NCBI GenBank assembly: GCA_934573935.1
Contig: CAKTMO010000001.1
Span: forward strand, 124,001 to 188,000
Source: an uncultured Oscillospiraceae bacterium
Lineage (GTDB): Bacteria; Bacillota; Clostridia; Oscillospirales; Oscillospiraceae
Direction: 5' to 3'
DNA length: 64,000 nucleotides
Shown: positions 16,461 to 25,644 of the stretch, piece after piece
Position numbering within the stretch: the stretch's first letter is position 1
Layout of the letters: each line of letters starts with the position of its first letter
Made by a program: the position numbers and the translations under genes
Notes under the pieces: model-generated
What the model saw: only the letters and a program-made list of their open reading frames with translations
Database searches by the model: none
Told to the model about the DNA's origin: nothing

Positions 16461-18551
16461 TTACAGGATGGAGAAGTTGACCACCAGGCCGGCGAAGACG
16501 ATGGAGACCATGCTCAGCAGCTTGATGAGGATGTTGATGGCGGGACCGGCGGTATCCTTGAAGGGATCGCCCACGGTGTCGCCCACCACGCCGGCTTTGT
16601 GGCACTCGCTGCCCTTGCCGCCGAAGTTGCCGGCCTCGATATACTTCTTGGCGTTATCCCAGGCGCCGCCGGCGTTGGCCATGTAGATGGCCATCAGGAA
16701 GCCGGTGACGGTGGCGCCGGCCAGCAGGCCCACGACGCCCTTGAAGCCCAGGATCATACCCACCACGATGGGGGTGACCACGGCGATGACGGTGGGCAGG
16801 ACCATTTCCTTCAGGCTGGCCTTGGTGCACAGGTCCACGCAGCGGGCGTAGTCGGGATCAGCCTTGCCGTCCATGAGGCCCACGATCTCCTTGAACTGGC
16901 GGCGTACCTCGATGACGACGCTCTGGGCGGCGCGGCCCACGGAGTTCATGGTCAGGGCGGCGAAGACGAAGGGCAGGCAGGCGCCGATGAACAGACCCAC
17001 CAGCACCACGGGGTTCATGAGGGAGAAGTCGTTGAAGGAGACGTCAGCAGCACCCACTTCCTTGACCTTTTCGATGTAGGAGGCCATGAGGGCCAGGGCG
17101 GTCAGGGCTGCGGAGCCGATGGCGAAGCCCTTGCCGGTGGCGGCGGTGGTGTTGCCCAGGGAGTCCAGCGCGTCGGTGCGCTGGCGGACCTCCGGCTCCA
17201 GACCGGCCATTTCGGCGATGCCGCCGGCGTTATCGGCCACGGGGCCGTAGGCGTCGGTGGCCAGGGTAATGCCCAGAGTGCTCAGCATACCCACGGCGGC
17301 CAGGGAGATGCCGTACAGGCCCATACCGGCGCTCTGGACGCCGCCGGACAGGAAGAAGGCCAGCAGGATGCAGACGGCCACGATGACGATGGGCAGCGCG
17401 GTGGACAGCATACCCAGGCCCAGGCCGCCGATAATGATGGTGGCGGCGCCGGTCTGGCTCTTGCTGCTGAGCTCCTGAGTGGGCTTATAGGTGTCGGAGG
17501 TGTAATACTCGGTGGCTTTGCCGATCAGCACGCCGGCCACCAGGCCGGACAGAATGGCCACGTACAGGCCCCAGTGCTCCAGGCCCAGCAGCTGCCACAC
17601 CAGGAAGAAGGAGATGATGGCGATGAGGATGGCGGAGAGGTTGGTGCCGCGGGAGAGGGCCTTGAGCAGCGTGCGCTGGTCGGCGTTCTCCTCGGTTTTG
17701 ACGAAGAAGGAGCCCACGATGGAGCAGATGATGCCCACGGCCGCCATGACCATGGGGATGGCCATGGCCTTGAAGGCCTGATCGGAGAAGGCGGCCACGC
17801 CCAGGGCGGAGGCGGAGATGATGGAGCCCACGTAGCTCTCGTACAGGTCGGCGCCCATGCCGGCCACGTCGCCTACGTTATCGCCCACGTTATCGGCGAT
17901 GACGGCGGGGTTGCGGGGGTCATCCTCGGGGATACCGGCTTCCACCTTACCCACCAGGTCGGCGCCCACGTCGGCCGCCTTGGTGAAGATGCCGCCGCCC
18001 ACGCGGGCGAACAGGGCCATGGAGCTGGCGCCCATGCCGAAGGTCAGCATGGCGCTGGTGATATTGCTGGCGTCCAGCTTGAAGACGAAGCGCAGCAGCA
18101 TGAACCAGACGCTGATATCCAGTAGGCCCAGGCCCACCACGGTGAAGCCCATGACGGAGCCGGCGGAGAAGGCCACCCGCAGGCCGCGGTTCAGACCGTC
18201 GCGGCAGGCGTTGGCGGTGCGGCAGTTGGCCTTGGTGGCGATGCGCATGCCCACAAAGCCGCTGAGGCCGGAGAAGAAGCCGCCGGTCAGGAACGCGAAG
18301 GGCACGAACCAGGTCAGCAGGCCGCAGGCGGCCATGATGCACAGTACCACGATCATGCAGGCGAAGAACACGCCCACAACGGTGTATTGACGCTTCAGAT
18401 AGGCGTTGGCGCCCTCGCGGATGGAGCGGGAGATCTTGCTCATCAGGGGGGTGCCCTCGTCAAAGCTCAGCACCCGCTTGCCGGTGATGAATGCGAACAC
18501 CAGCGCCAGGACTGAGCCCACGAATGTGGCCAGAACCAGATACTTTTCCAT
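16461..18551 (-). CDS. hppA: Membrane ion-translocating pyrophosphatase, potassium-dependent type
   Basis: The protein has 696 residues with about 16 membrane helices. Substrate-binding motifs are present: [15 protein letters not shown] (residues about 190-204), [19 protein letters not shown] (210-228), [13 protein letters not shown] (432-444) and the C-terminal [14 protein letters not shown]. It couples PPi hydrolysis to pumping H+ or Na+ across the cell membrane. The subfamily mark is [10 protein letters not shown] at 466-475, with Ala470 and Gly473; potassium-independent pumps have Lys and Thr there. A Na+-pumping or Na+/H+-pumping enzyme is therefore likely but cannot be decided by eye. 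Single gene with its own promoter and terminator. Confidence 0.96.
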   Translation of the reverse strand: MEKYLVLATFVGSVLALVFAFITGKRVLSFDEGTPLMSKISRSIREGANAYLKRQYTVVGVFFACMIVVLCIMAACGLLTWFVPFAFLTGGFFSGLSGFVGMRIATKANCRTANACRDGLNRGLRVAFSAGSVMGFTVVGLGLLDISVWFMLLRFVFKLDASNITSAMLTFGMGASSMALFARVGGGIFTKAADVGADLVGKVEAGIPEDDPRNPAVIADNVGDNVGDVAGMGADLYESYVGSIISASALGVAAFSDQAFKAMAIPMVMAAVGIICSIVGSFFVKTEENADQRTLLKALSRGTNLSAILIAIISFFLVWQLLGLEHWGLYVAILSGLVAGVLIGKATEYYTSDTYKPTQELSSKSQTGAATIIIGGLGLGMLSTALPIVIVAVCILLAFFLSGGVQSAGMGLYGISLAAVGMLSTLGITLATDAYGPVADNAGGIAEMAGLEPEVRQRTDALDSLGNTTAATGKGFAIGSAALTALALMASYIEKVKEVGAADVSFNDFSLMNPVVLVGLFIGACLPFVFAALTMNSVGRAAQSVVIEVRRQFKEIVGLMDGKADPDYARCVDLCTKASLKEMVLPTVIAVVTPIVVGMILGFKGVVGLLAGATVTGFLMAIYMANAGGAWDNAKKYIEAGNFGGKGSECHKAGVVGDTVGDPFKDTAGPAINILIKLLSMVSIVFAGLVVNFSIL

Positions 18552-18609
18552 AATGTGTTTTCCTCTTTCTTCCCCTTTCGGGGAAACTTTCTTTTTTGTT
18601 CCGTTTTTT

Positions 18610-18639
18610 ATTATAATAAAAAGGCACTTTTTCCGTCAA
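18610..18639 (-). promoter_or_regulatory. hppA promoter
   Basis: Minus-strand TTGACG (18639-18634) and TATAAT (18615-18610) are 18 bases apart. A small CCCC/GGGG hairpin lies in the leader near 18573-18584. The rest of the 514-base gap up to 19016 is AT-rich and shows no gene. Confidence 0.65.
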
Positions 18640-19016
18640 ATTTTCAGACTAATTTTCAGCGGCAAATAAAATTTATGTGATTTTTCCGTCATTTTCCACA
18701 AAAACATTTTTTCGCTTAACGTGGCGTAAAATCCCTGTTTTTCAGGATTTTTGCAATACCATTTCAATTTTTTGCCAGAATTGTGTTGTTCTTGGTACAT
18801 AAGCAGTGCTTAATACTGCCATAAGAATATTTTTTCATGACGTTTCGGCGGAAAACAGGAATAAAAATCGCCGTTTTCTTTTGTTTTCCTCCGTTTCATC
18901 TGTTTTTCTTCAAATTTCTCCTGACAGTGCGTCTTTTTTGGCCTTTGGCATTTTCCACAATGGGTTTGGGGCATTTTTTGAGAGACGGCGTCTACCGCTT
19001 TAGCATATTAGAGGGC

Positions 19017-19050
19017 AAAATGCCCGCCGTCCGTGGACGGCGGGCATTTT
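19017..19050 (-). terminator. Terminator after the TRAP permease
   Basis: A 16-bp stem (AAAATGCCCGCCGTCC arm) with a minimal loop and T-run on both strands follows the stop at 19066. Confidence 0.85.
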
Positions 19051-19065
19051 GCTCAGAAAGGGAGA

Positions 19066-21051
19066 TCACTCGATTGTCACTTTGACGCGCTTGGCGGACC
19101 AGTACTGGACCACCACGACGAGGGCCACCAGCGCCAGACCCACCACATCGGTGAGGGTGCCGGGGATCATCATGCCCAGGCCGCCCGCCACCAGCAGGAG
19201 GCGGAAATACCAGGGGATCTTTTTGTACAGGTGGCCGTTGAGGGCGGCGGCGATGCCGAAGATGCCCAGCAGGGCGCTGATGCAGATCTGGGTCACCTCC
19301 CACCAGCCGGAGATATTCTCAAACAGCAGGGCGGGAGAGTAGGCGAAGATGTAGGGGACGATGAAGGCGGCGATGGCCAGCTTGGTGGCGTTGATACCGG
19401 TCTTCATGGGGTCGGATTTGGCGATGGCGGAACCGGCGTAGGCAGCCAGGGCCACAGGGGGCGTGATATCCGCCACGATGCCGAAGTAGAACACGAAGAA
19501 GTGGGCGGCCACCACAGGGATACCCATTTTGATGAGGATGGGGGCGCAGGTGGAGGCCATGATGCAGTAGTTGGCGGTGGTGGGTACGCCCATGCCCAGG
19601 ATGATGCAGCAGATCATGGTGAGCACCAGGCCGATGATGGTGGCGTTGCCCGCCAGACCAACGATGCCGTTGATGAGGATGGAGGCAAGACCGGTGACGG
19701 TGATGCAGCCGGCGATCATACCGGCCACGGCGCAGGCCACACCGACGGTGATGGCGCCGCGGGCACCGGCCTCCAGCGCCTCAAAGATCTTCTTGGGGGT
19801 CAGGCGTTCGTCTTTATTCAGGAAGCCCACGATGACGGCCGCCAGAATGGAGACGGCGGCGGAGAACTGCATGGTCTTGGCGCCGCTGGACACCAGCCAC
19901 ACCAGCAGGATCAGGGGCAGCAGCAGGTAGCACTTGCGGCCCAGATCCTTCCAGGCGGGCATTTCTTCACGGGACAGGCCCTTCAGGCCCAGCTTCTTGG
20001 CCTCCAGATGGACGGCGATGAAGATGCCGGTGAAGTACAGCACGGCGGGCAGGATGGCCTTGACGGCCACGGTGGCATAGGGCAGGCCCATGTACTCCGC
20101 CATCAGGAAGGCGGCAGCGCCCATGATGGGGGGCATGATCTGGCCGCCGGTGGAGGCGGCCGCCTCGACGGCGCCGGCGAACTCCGGCTTATAGCCGGTC
20201 TTTTTCATCATGGGGATGGTAACGGAGCCGGTGGTAACAGTGTTGCCCACGGAGGAGCCGGACACCATGCCGCACAGAGCGGAGGAGATAACCGCCACCT
20301 TGGCGGGGCCGCCGCTGGACCAGCCGGCGACGCGGTTGGCGAAGCTGATGAAGAAGTTGGCGATGCCGGTGCGCTCCAGGAACGCGCCGAAGATGATGAA
20401 CAGGACAATGTAGGTATAGCAGACGTTGACGGGGGTACCGATGACGCCGTTGGTGGTGTAGAACAGCTTGTAGATAATGTTCTTCAGGGCCTGATAGAAA
20501 TCGGCATTCCAGCTAAGCTGGTTATAGAAGGTATAGACCAGCAGGACGCCCACCACACACAGAATGGGGAGACCCACGCAGCGGCGGCACAGCTCCAGCA
20601 GGATCAGGATGCCCACCGCGCCGATGACCACGTGAATGGGCTCGATACGGGTGGCCAGCTTGATAAGGGCCATGGCATTGAAGGCGAAGTACAGGAAGCA
20701 GGCAGTGCCCACCACCATCAGCACGATATCGTACCAGGGCATGAAATTGACCTTGACGTGGCCCTTTTTGATGGGGTAGGTCAAAAAGCCGATGAAGACG
20801 ATGCAGGCCAGGAACAGGCTGAGGCGGGTCTCCGGCAGGGCGGTGGACCACAGAGTCATGGCGATGCAGTACAGGGAGAAGGCCGCCATCAGGCCGCCGG
20901 TGATCCAGCGGAGGGGGCCCTCCCAGATGCGGGTGTTGGACTCGCGGTCGTATTTGCGCATCACCGCGTCCAGATCGGCAGCCATATCCTCGCCGGAGGC
21001 GGCGGTATCAACTGCAGGGGCCGCATCGACCCGTTTTTTGAATAACTTCAT
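19066..21051 (-). CDS. TRAP transporter fused small-plus-large permease (TAXI type)
   Basis: The protein has 661 residues and about 16-17 membrane helices. The N-terminal 60 residues are cytosolic, the next 140 contain four helices equivalent to the DctQ subunit, and residues about 200-640 are the DctM large subunit (motifs GIGAVDITPP-like GIVADITPPVALAAYAGSAIA and ASTGGQIMPPIMGAAAFLMAEY). The fusion is characteristic of TRAP systems with TAXI binding proteins, and the TAXI lipoprotein is the gene just upstream. Transport is a secondary, usually Na+-driven symport of organic acids or amino acids; the sodium-pumping candidate HppA is the next gene downstream. Confidence 0.93.
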   Translation of the reverse strand: MKLFKKRVDAAPAVDTAASGEDMAADLDAVMRKYDRESNTRIWEGPLRWITGGLMAAFSLYCIAMTLWSTALPETRLSLFLACIVFIGFLTYPIKKGHVKVNFMPWYDIVLMVVGTACFLYFAFNAMALIKLATRIEPIHVVIGAVGILILLELCRRCVGLPILCVVGVLLVYTFYNQLSWNADFYQALKNIIYKLFYTTNGVIGTPVNVCYTYIVLFIIFGAFLERTGIANFFISFANRVAGWSSGGPAKVAVISSALCGMVSGSSVGNTVTTGSVTIPMMKKTGYKPEFAGAVEAAASTGGQIMPPIMGAAAFLMAEYMGLPYATVAVKAILPAVLYFTGIFIAVHLEAKKLGLKGLSREEMPAWKDLGRKCYLLLPLILLVWLVSSGAKTMQFSAAVSILAAVIVGFLNKDERLTPKKIFEALEAGARGAITVGVACAVAGMIAGCITVTGLASILINGIVGLAGNATIIGLVLTMICCIILGMGVPTTANYCIMASTCAPILIKMGIPVVAAHFFVFYFGIVADITPPVALAAYAGSAIAKSDPMKTGINATKLAIAAFIVPYIFAYSPALLFENISGWWEVTQICISALLGIFGIAAALNGHLYKKIPWYFRLLLVAGGLGMMIPGTLTDVVGLALVALVVVVQYWSAKRVKVTIE

Positions 21052-21104
21052 AGTGGATCTCCTTGGTGTGGTTTTGGGGATGCTATGCCAAAGAACAGCG
21101 AGAA

Positions 21105-21129
21105 CTACGGCAGGACGGGCCTGCCGTAG
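21105..21129 (-). promoter_or_regulatory. Intercistronic hairpin between TAXI lipoprotein and TRAP permease
   Basis: CTACGGCAGG, loop ACGGG, CCTGCCGTAG lies between the two genes without a U-tract. It may stabilise the upstream message so that binding protein exceeds permease. Confidence 0.55.
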
Positions 21130-21169
21130 TCTCGAGAAGCGGTTGTTGCGTTAACGCGCCGTTCAGGAT

Positions 21170-22165
21170 TTACTGGACGGTAAAGCCCTTCTCGGCGAAG
21201 TACTTGGCAGCGCCGGGATGATAGGGCACGGAGGTGATGGAGGAACCGAACTCCAGGCTCAGCTCGCCGTACTTGGCGTGGCTGCTGACCAGGCCGGCGG
21301 CATTGTCAAAGATGTCGGCGGTCAGGGCATAGATGGCATCCTCGGACACGTCGTTGCGGGCCAGGATCACGGCGGCCACGGCCACGGTGGTCACATCCTC
21401 ATCCAGACCGTAGACATCCTTGGAGATGACGGTCTTGGTGTAGTAGTCGGAGGTCTCCAGCAGCTTGGCGATATGCTCGTCATCCAGGCTGACCAGATGC
21501 ACGTCCTTGGTGGTGGCCAGGTCGGTGACAGCGGTGGTGGGAGCGCCGGCCACGATGAAGGCGGCGTCGATCTTGCCGTCCTTCAGGTCGTTGGCGCTGT
21601 CGCCAAAGGACTGATAGGTGGCGTTGATCTGGGTGAACTCGTCATTCTCGTTGACGTCGCCCAGGCCGTAAGCGGTCAGGATATCCTTGGCGTTGAAGTA
21701 CACGCCGGAACCGGCGGCGCCCACGGAGACCTTCTTACCTTCCAGGTCGGCCACGGTCTTGATGGTGGGATCGACGGTGACGATCTGGACCTGCTCCATA
21801 TACAGGGCGGCCACGGTGGAGAAGCAGTCCACCTTACCGTGCTCTTCAAAGATGTTGGTGCCGTTGTAGGCATAGGCCATGACGTCGGACTGGCAGAAGG
21901 CCAGTTCGGCGTTGCCGTCCTGCAACTCCTGCACGTTGGACTGGGAGCCGTTGCCCACCAGGCCCACCACATCGACGCCGGTGTTGTTGGTGGCGTGCTG
22001 GGCAATGACGGAGCCGAAGGCGTAATAGGTGCCGGACTCGCCGCCGGTGACGAAACGCAGCTTGGTCTTGGCATCAGCGCCGCCATTATCGCCGTTGCCG
22101 CCGCCGCAGGCCACCAGGCTGAGGGCCATGACCAGCGCCAGAATCAATGCAAAAAACTTTTTCAT
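21170..22165 (-). CDS. TRAP transporter TAXI-family substrate-binding lipoprotein
   Basis: The protein has 331 residues. The signal peptide MKKFFALILALVMALSLVAC ends at the lipid-bearing Cys20. TGGESGTYYAFGSVIA (residues 40-55) and VGNGSQSNVQEL are classic TAXI motifs, followed by VSVGAAGSGVYFNAKDIL and AAFIVAGAPTTAV. It captures the ligand outside the membrane for the fused permease downstream. TAXI ligands known include glutamate/glutamine and dicarboxylates; which one is bound here cannot be read. It leads the two-gene operon. Confidence 0.93.
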   Translation of the reverse strand: MKKFFALILALVMALSLVACGGGNGDNGGADAKTKLRFVTGGESGTYYAFGSVIAQHATNNTGVDVVGLVGNGSQSNVQELQDGNAELAFCQSDVMAYAYNGTNIFEEHGKVDCFSTVAALYMEQVQIVTVDPTIKTVADLEGKKVSVGAAGSGVYFNAKDILTAYGLGDVNENDEFTQINATYQSFGDSANDLKDGKIDAAFIVAGAPTTAVTDLATTKDVHLVSLDDEHIAKLLETSDYYTKTVISKDVYGLDEDVTTVAVAAVILARNDVSEDAIYALTADIFDNAAGLVSSHAKYGELSLEFGSSITSVPYHPGAAKYFAEKGFTVQ

Positions 22166-22227
22166 GATATGTATTCTCCTCGCTTTTCTACTGCCGCCGG
22201 AGGCGGCAAAATTTACTCGACAGGCCT

Positions 22228-22256
22228 ATTATACGCCTATCGCAAGCGTTTTGCAA
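22228..22256 (-). promoter_or_regulatory. TRAP operon promoter
   Basis: Minus-strand TTGCAA (22256-22251), 17-base spacer, TATAAT (22233-22228). A GCCGCC/GGCGGC hairpin lies in the leader near 22194-22208. The remaining gap to 22444 shows no gene. Confidence 0.8.
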
Positions 22257-22444
22257 GTCCAAAGATGAAAAAATTCATTTTTATCTTGACGGTTTTTTTG
22301 CAGCCCCTCGGCATATACATCATATTCCCCGATTTGCAGGGTGCTTTCCGGCGTTTTATTCACTTTTTGCGGCGCATATTCACGTTTTTCCTCTGGTGAA
22401 CTTTTTTGCGTTTGCCATGATTCCTGCAAAATTTGCAGCAAAAA

Positions 22445-22487
22445 GGCGGCAAAGCTGCAAAACGGTGGGTTTTACAGCTTTGCCGCC
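22445..22487 (-). terminator. Terminator after pepD
   Basis: GGCGGCAAAGCTG pairs with CAGCTTTGCCGCC, with an inner AAAAC/GTTTT extension; it lies 17 bases after the pepD stop. Confidence 0.7.
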
Positions 22488-22503
22488 GGTGGGGCCGCGG
22501 GGT

Positions 22504-23952
22504 TTACTTGCTGCGCTTGAGGGCTTCGCAGAGCAGGTCGTACATCCGCTCGGTGGAGGGGACATTGAGACGCTCGCGGACGGAGTGGACGTCATGGAGC
22601 TCGGGGCCCATGGAGATGGCGTCCAGGCCGGGGATCTTCTCGATCAGGAGGCCGCACTCCAGGCCGCCGTGGGTGGCTTCCACCACGCCCTCCTTGCCGG
22701 TCAGGTCGTGATAGGCCTCCAGCACCATATCGCGGAAGGCGGAGTTGCGCTCGTACTGCCAGCCGGGGTACTTGCCCCGCTCGGTGACGGTGCCGCCGGC
22801 GAACTCCACGATGGCGTGGACGCGCTGGGCCAGCATCTCCTTCTGGGAGGCGATGCTGGAGCGGATGGAGAAGGTGATGTGCAGGCCGTCGGCCTCCAGC
22901 TTCAGGACGCCCAGATTCAGGGAGGTCTGGGTCAGGCCGGGGAAGTCCACGCTCATGGCCTGCACGCCCTGGGGCAGCGCCAGCAGGGTGTGGAGCATGA
23001 GGTTGGTGGTGACCTCGCTGATGGCGGAGGTGACGTCGGTCTTGGCGCAGGTAAGGGTGATGCCGTCGTCGCAGCCGGTGTATTCGTTCTTCAGGATGGC
23101 GTCGAACTCGGCGATAAAGGCCTCAAACGCCGCTTCCTTGCCGGCGGGGATGGCTACGGCGGCGTCGCAGCGGGAGCAGATGACGTTGTCAAACTGGCCG
23201 CCGGAGACGGCTGCCAGACGCAGGCCGTGGAAGCGCTCCATGGCGCTGTAGAGCACGCGGCCCATCTGCTGGTTGGCGCTGGCGCGGCCCAGGTGGATAT
23301 CCGCGCCGGAGTGGCCGCCCTGCAGGCCTGCCAGCGTGACGGAATAGCCCGCCATACCGGCGACAGGCTCCATGACGCCGGGCAGGTGGCAGTCGGCCCG
23401 CATGCCGCCGGCGCAGGAGACGGTGAACACGCCCTCGATCTCCGAGTCCAGGTTCAGGAGCTTCTTGCCCTTCAGGTCGGAGCAGTCCAGGGCGAAGGCG
23501 CCGTCCATGCCCACCTCTTCATCCACGGTGAACACCGCCTCGATGGGGGGATGGGGCAGGGTATCGTCCGCCAGGATGGCCAGAATCATGGCCACGGCGA
23601 TGCCGTTATCGCCGCCCAGAGAGGTCTTGTCGGCCCAGATCCACTCGCCGTCGGTCATGAGGTCCAGACCCTCGCGGGTCATGTCCTTGGTGCAGTCGTC
23701 GGTCTTGGCGCAGACCATGTCAATGTGGCCCTGGAGAATGATGGGGGCGGCGTTTTCGTAGCCGGGGGCCGCATCCTTCCAGATGATGACGTTGTTGCAG
23801 GGCTCCTGACGATACCGCAGGCCCAGCTCTTTGGCAAAGCCCACGCACATGTCGCTGATGATCTTGGTGTTGCCGCTGCCGTGAGGGACGGAGCAGAGCT
23901 TTTCAAAATAGTCAAATACCTTTTCAGGCTTCAAGCCGGATAAAACTGCCAT
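22504..23952 (-). CDS. pepD: Aminoacyl-histidine dipeptidase (peptidase D, M20C)
   Basis: The protein has 482 residues, the normal PepD length. ILQGHIDMVC (residues about 72-81) gives the first zinc His and Asp, SLGGDNGIAVAM the bridging Asp, FTVDEEVGMDGA the catalytic and metal glutamates, and GPELHDVHS near 450 the last His. The fold has a lid domain in the middle. It hydrolyses Xaa-His and other dipeptides in the cytosol. ATG 23952 is preceded by GGGAGG. A terminator lies between it and the upstream ABC operon, so it is a separate unit, but it sits immediately behind that transporter and may use what it imports. Confidence 0.95.
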   Translation of the reverse strand: MAVLSGLKPEKVFDYFEKLCSVPHGSGNTKIISDMCVGFAKELGLRYRQEPCNNVIIWKDAAPGYENAAPIILQGHIDMVCAKTDDCTKDMTREGLDLMTDGEWIWADKTSLGGDNGIAVAMILAILADDTLPHPPIEAVFTVDEEVGMDGAFALDCSDLKGKKLLNLDSEIEGVFTVSCAGGMRADCHLPGVMEPVAGMAGYSVTLAGLQGGHSGADIHLGRASANQQMGRVLYSAMERFHGLRLAAVSGGQFDNVICSRCDAAVAIPAGKEAAFEAFIAEFDAILKNEYTGCDDGITLTCAKTDVTSAISEVTTNLMLHTLLALPQGVQAMSVDFPGLTQTSLNLGVLKLEADGLHITFSIRSSIASQKEMLAQRVHAIVEFAGGTVTERGKYPGWQYERNSAFRDMVLEAYHDLTGKEGVVEATHGGLECGLLIEKIPGLDAISMGPELHDVHSVRERLNVPSTERMYDLLCEALKRSK

Positions 23953-23990
23953 GATATTACCTCCCTATTGGTATCAAATGACAAAGGCGG

Positions 23991-24020
23991 ATACAGCCCA
24001 TGCCGCGGCATGGGCTGTAT
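23991..24020 (-). terminator. Terminator ending the five-gene ABC operon
   Basis: ATACAGCCCATGCC pairs with GGCATGGGCTGTAT across a GC turn, 10 bases after the small gene's stop. There is no clear U-tract (TTTGTC follows on the minus strand after a few bases). Confidence 0.6.
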
Positions 24021-24029
24021 CGGAGCGGA

Positions 24030-24515
24030 TCACATATCGGGGATGGCGCTGTCGCCATCGCTGCCGGGGATCAGGTCGTCCTCGCCGCCGGGGGTCTCGT
24101 CCACGGGTTCCTCGGTCACGACCGGTACGAACTCGGTGAGGTAGGCCTCCTGGGGCAGACCGGCCAGATAGCCGGGGATGTTGATGATGACGCCGTCCAT
24201 GTTCTTGGGGACGGGGATCTTATAGGTCTGGGTCTCCTCGGCACCGTTCTTCTTTTCCATAATGGTCAGGGTGACGGTGAAGGTCTGGCCCAGGCAGGTG
24301 GTGGAGCCGCGCTCCTTGTCGTACAGCTTGGTCAGCTCCTCGTCGCCCACGGTGATGGTCACCTTATAGGGGGCCTTGTAGGTCTGGCCGTCGTACTCCA
24401 GGGTCTTGTTGTCCAGATAGATGGTGTGGCCGCGGCCGATGATGCTCATGATGACGCCGACGACGATCAGCACCACAACGGCGGCGATCCGGATGATCCA
24501 TTTACGTGTCTTCAT
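24030..24515 (-). CDS. Small membrane-anchored extracytoplasmic protein, part of the ABC operon
   Basis: The protein has 161 residues. One N-terminal membrane helix (about residues 8-27) is followed by a beta-rich domain facing outward and an acidic tail rich in E, D, P and G. A C-x pattern is absent except for one Cys near residue 74. Its ATG overlaps the permease stop by 4 bases (ATGA), so it is translationally coupled to the transporter. I recall similar small proteins at the end of such ABC operons (possibly the DUF6672 group), but this is memory, not a match. An accessory role for the transporter is inferred. Confidence 0.65.
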   Translation of the reverse strand: MKTRKWIIRIAAVVVLIVVGVIMSIIGRGHTIYLDNKTLEYDGQTYKAPYKVTITVGDEELTKLYDKERGSTTCLGQTFTVTLTIMEKKNGAEETQTYKIPVPKNMDGVIINIPGYLAGLPQEAYLTEFVPVVTEEPVDETPGGEDDLIPGSDGDSAIPDM

Positions 24516-25642
24516 TCCGTCTTACCCTCCTCCTCATCCTTCTGGGCCTGGGCCAGCATCTGGCCCATCAGGCTCTGGGACTTGCGCTTCTTGGTCTCGT
24601 ACATGACCAGGGCGATGGTGATGACGGCGTAGGAGATGAACACGCGGAAATACTCGCCGATCATGGAGTCGCCGGTGATCTTGGTACCGGCGGAGGGCGC
24701 CACAATGAACATGGTGTGGAACAGGATCACGCCCAGGAACACGTTGCCGATGGACGCCTTTTCCACGGATGCGCCGCCCACCAGCAGCGCCGCGATACAG
24801 AACATACCCACATTGGTATGGGCGCTGTAGGTGGGGAAGTTGCCCAGGTTCTGCAGGTAGATGATCATGCCGAAGCCGGCGAACACGGTGGAGATCACCA
24901 TGGAGATGATGCGGGTGCGCTCCACATTGATACCGGCGTCACGGGCCACTTCCATATCCTGACCCACGGCGCGCATGTCCTGACCCAGCTTGGTCTTGCG
25001 GAACCAGACGATGAACAGGCAGGCCAGGGCGATGATGATCAGGGTCAGCACGGGGATCTTGACGCCGCCCACGTAGATGGCCAGGGCATTGTCAATGGAC
25101 TGGCGCATGGGCAGCAGGCTGACGGTGTTGCGGATGCCGTAGCCACGGGGCAGCTTCAGGGTGTTGTGGACGATGGGGATGATGGGGCCCATCATATACA
25201 GCACCACCAGCATATAGACACCGTTGACGAAGAAGGAGATGATGTAGCTGGTGATCATCTCGCGGCCCTTGGCGCGGTTGAGCAGCACGCCGCACATCCA
25301 GCCCAGCAGCACAGAGATGGGGATGGAGATGATGGCGGCCAACACCAGGCCGGGGATGCCCCAGATCTGCCAGTCGGCCACCAGGATCAGGCCGATCTGG
25401 CCCGCCATGGCGCCCAGGGTCATACCGAAGTTCAGACCCATACCGGCCATGATGGGGATCAGCAGGCTGAGGATCAGGAAGGCGTTACGGCCCAGGCGGG
25501 TCATGATCTCGTTGAGCAGATAGCTGCCGGAGAAGCCGGACAGGGGGATGAAGATGGCGCAGATCAGGACGAACATCAGCGGCACGGAGTTGCCGCGGAT
25601 CAGGTCGAGAACGCTTACTTTCTTTTTCATCAGGTTATTCAT
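24512..25642 (-). CDS. ABC importer permease 2 (RbsC/BmpC-like)
   Basis: The protein has 376 residues with about ten membrane helices and the branched-chain/ribose-type permease signature near the end (MVISTVFAGFGMIIYLQNLG and GGASVEKASIGNVFLG). The region ARDAGINVERTRIISM corresponds to the EAA-like coupling loop. ATG 25642 follows AAGGAGGG. It lies 2 bases after permease 1, with which it presumably forms a heterodimer. The family carries sugars, nucleosides and similar solutes. Confidence 0.9.
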   Translation of the reverse strand: MNNLMKKKVSVLDLIRGNSVPLMFVLICAIFIPLSGFSGSYLLNEIMTRLGRNAFLILSLLIPIMAGMGLNFGMTLGAMAGQIGLILVADWQIWGIPGLVLAAIISIPISVLLGWMCGVLLNRAKGREMITSYIISFFVNGVYMLVVLYMMGPIIPIVHNTLKLPRGYGIRNTVSLLPMRQSIDNALAIYVGGVKIPVLTLIIIALACLFIVWFRKTKLGQDMRAVGQDMEVARDAGINVERTRIISMVISTVFAGFGMIIYLQNLGNFPTYSAHTNVGMFCIAALLVGGASVEKASIGNVFLGVILFHTMFIVAPSAGTKITGDSMIGEYFRVFISYAVITIALVMYETKKRKSQSLMGQMLAQAQKDEEEGKTE

Positions 25643-25644
25643 GT

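Noticed and set aside
16599..18125. 508-codon plus-strand open frame with long G/H/D-rich composition
   Set aside because: It lies opposite hppA, whose catalytic motifs are clear; the composition is a reverse-strand artefact.
18806..19085. Phe-rich short open frames in the AT-rich gap upstream of hppA
   Set aside because: No ribosome site, low-complexity composition, and one runs through the TRAP terminator.
19033..21045. 670-codon plus-strand open frame
   Set aside because: Antisense shadow of the TRAP permease; no start signal and very biased composition.
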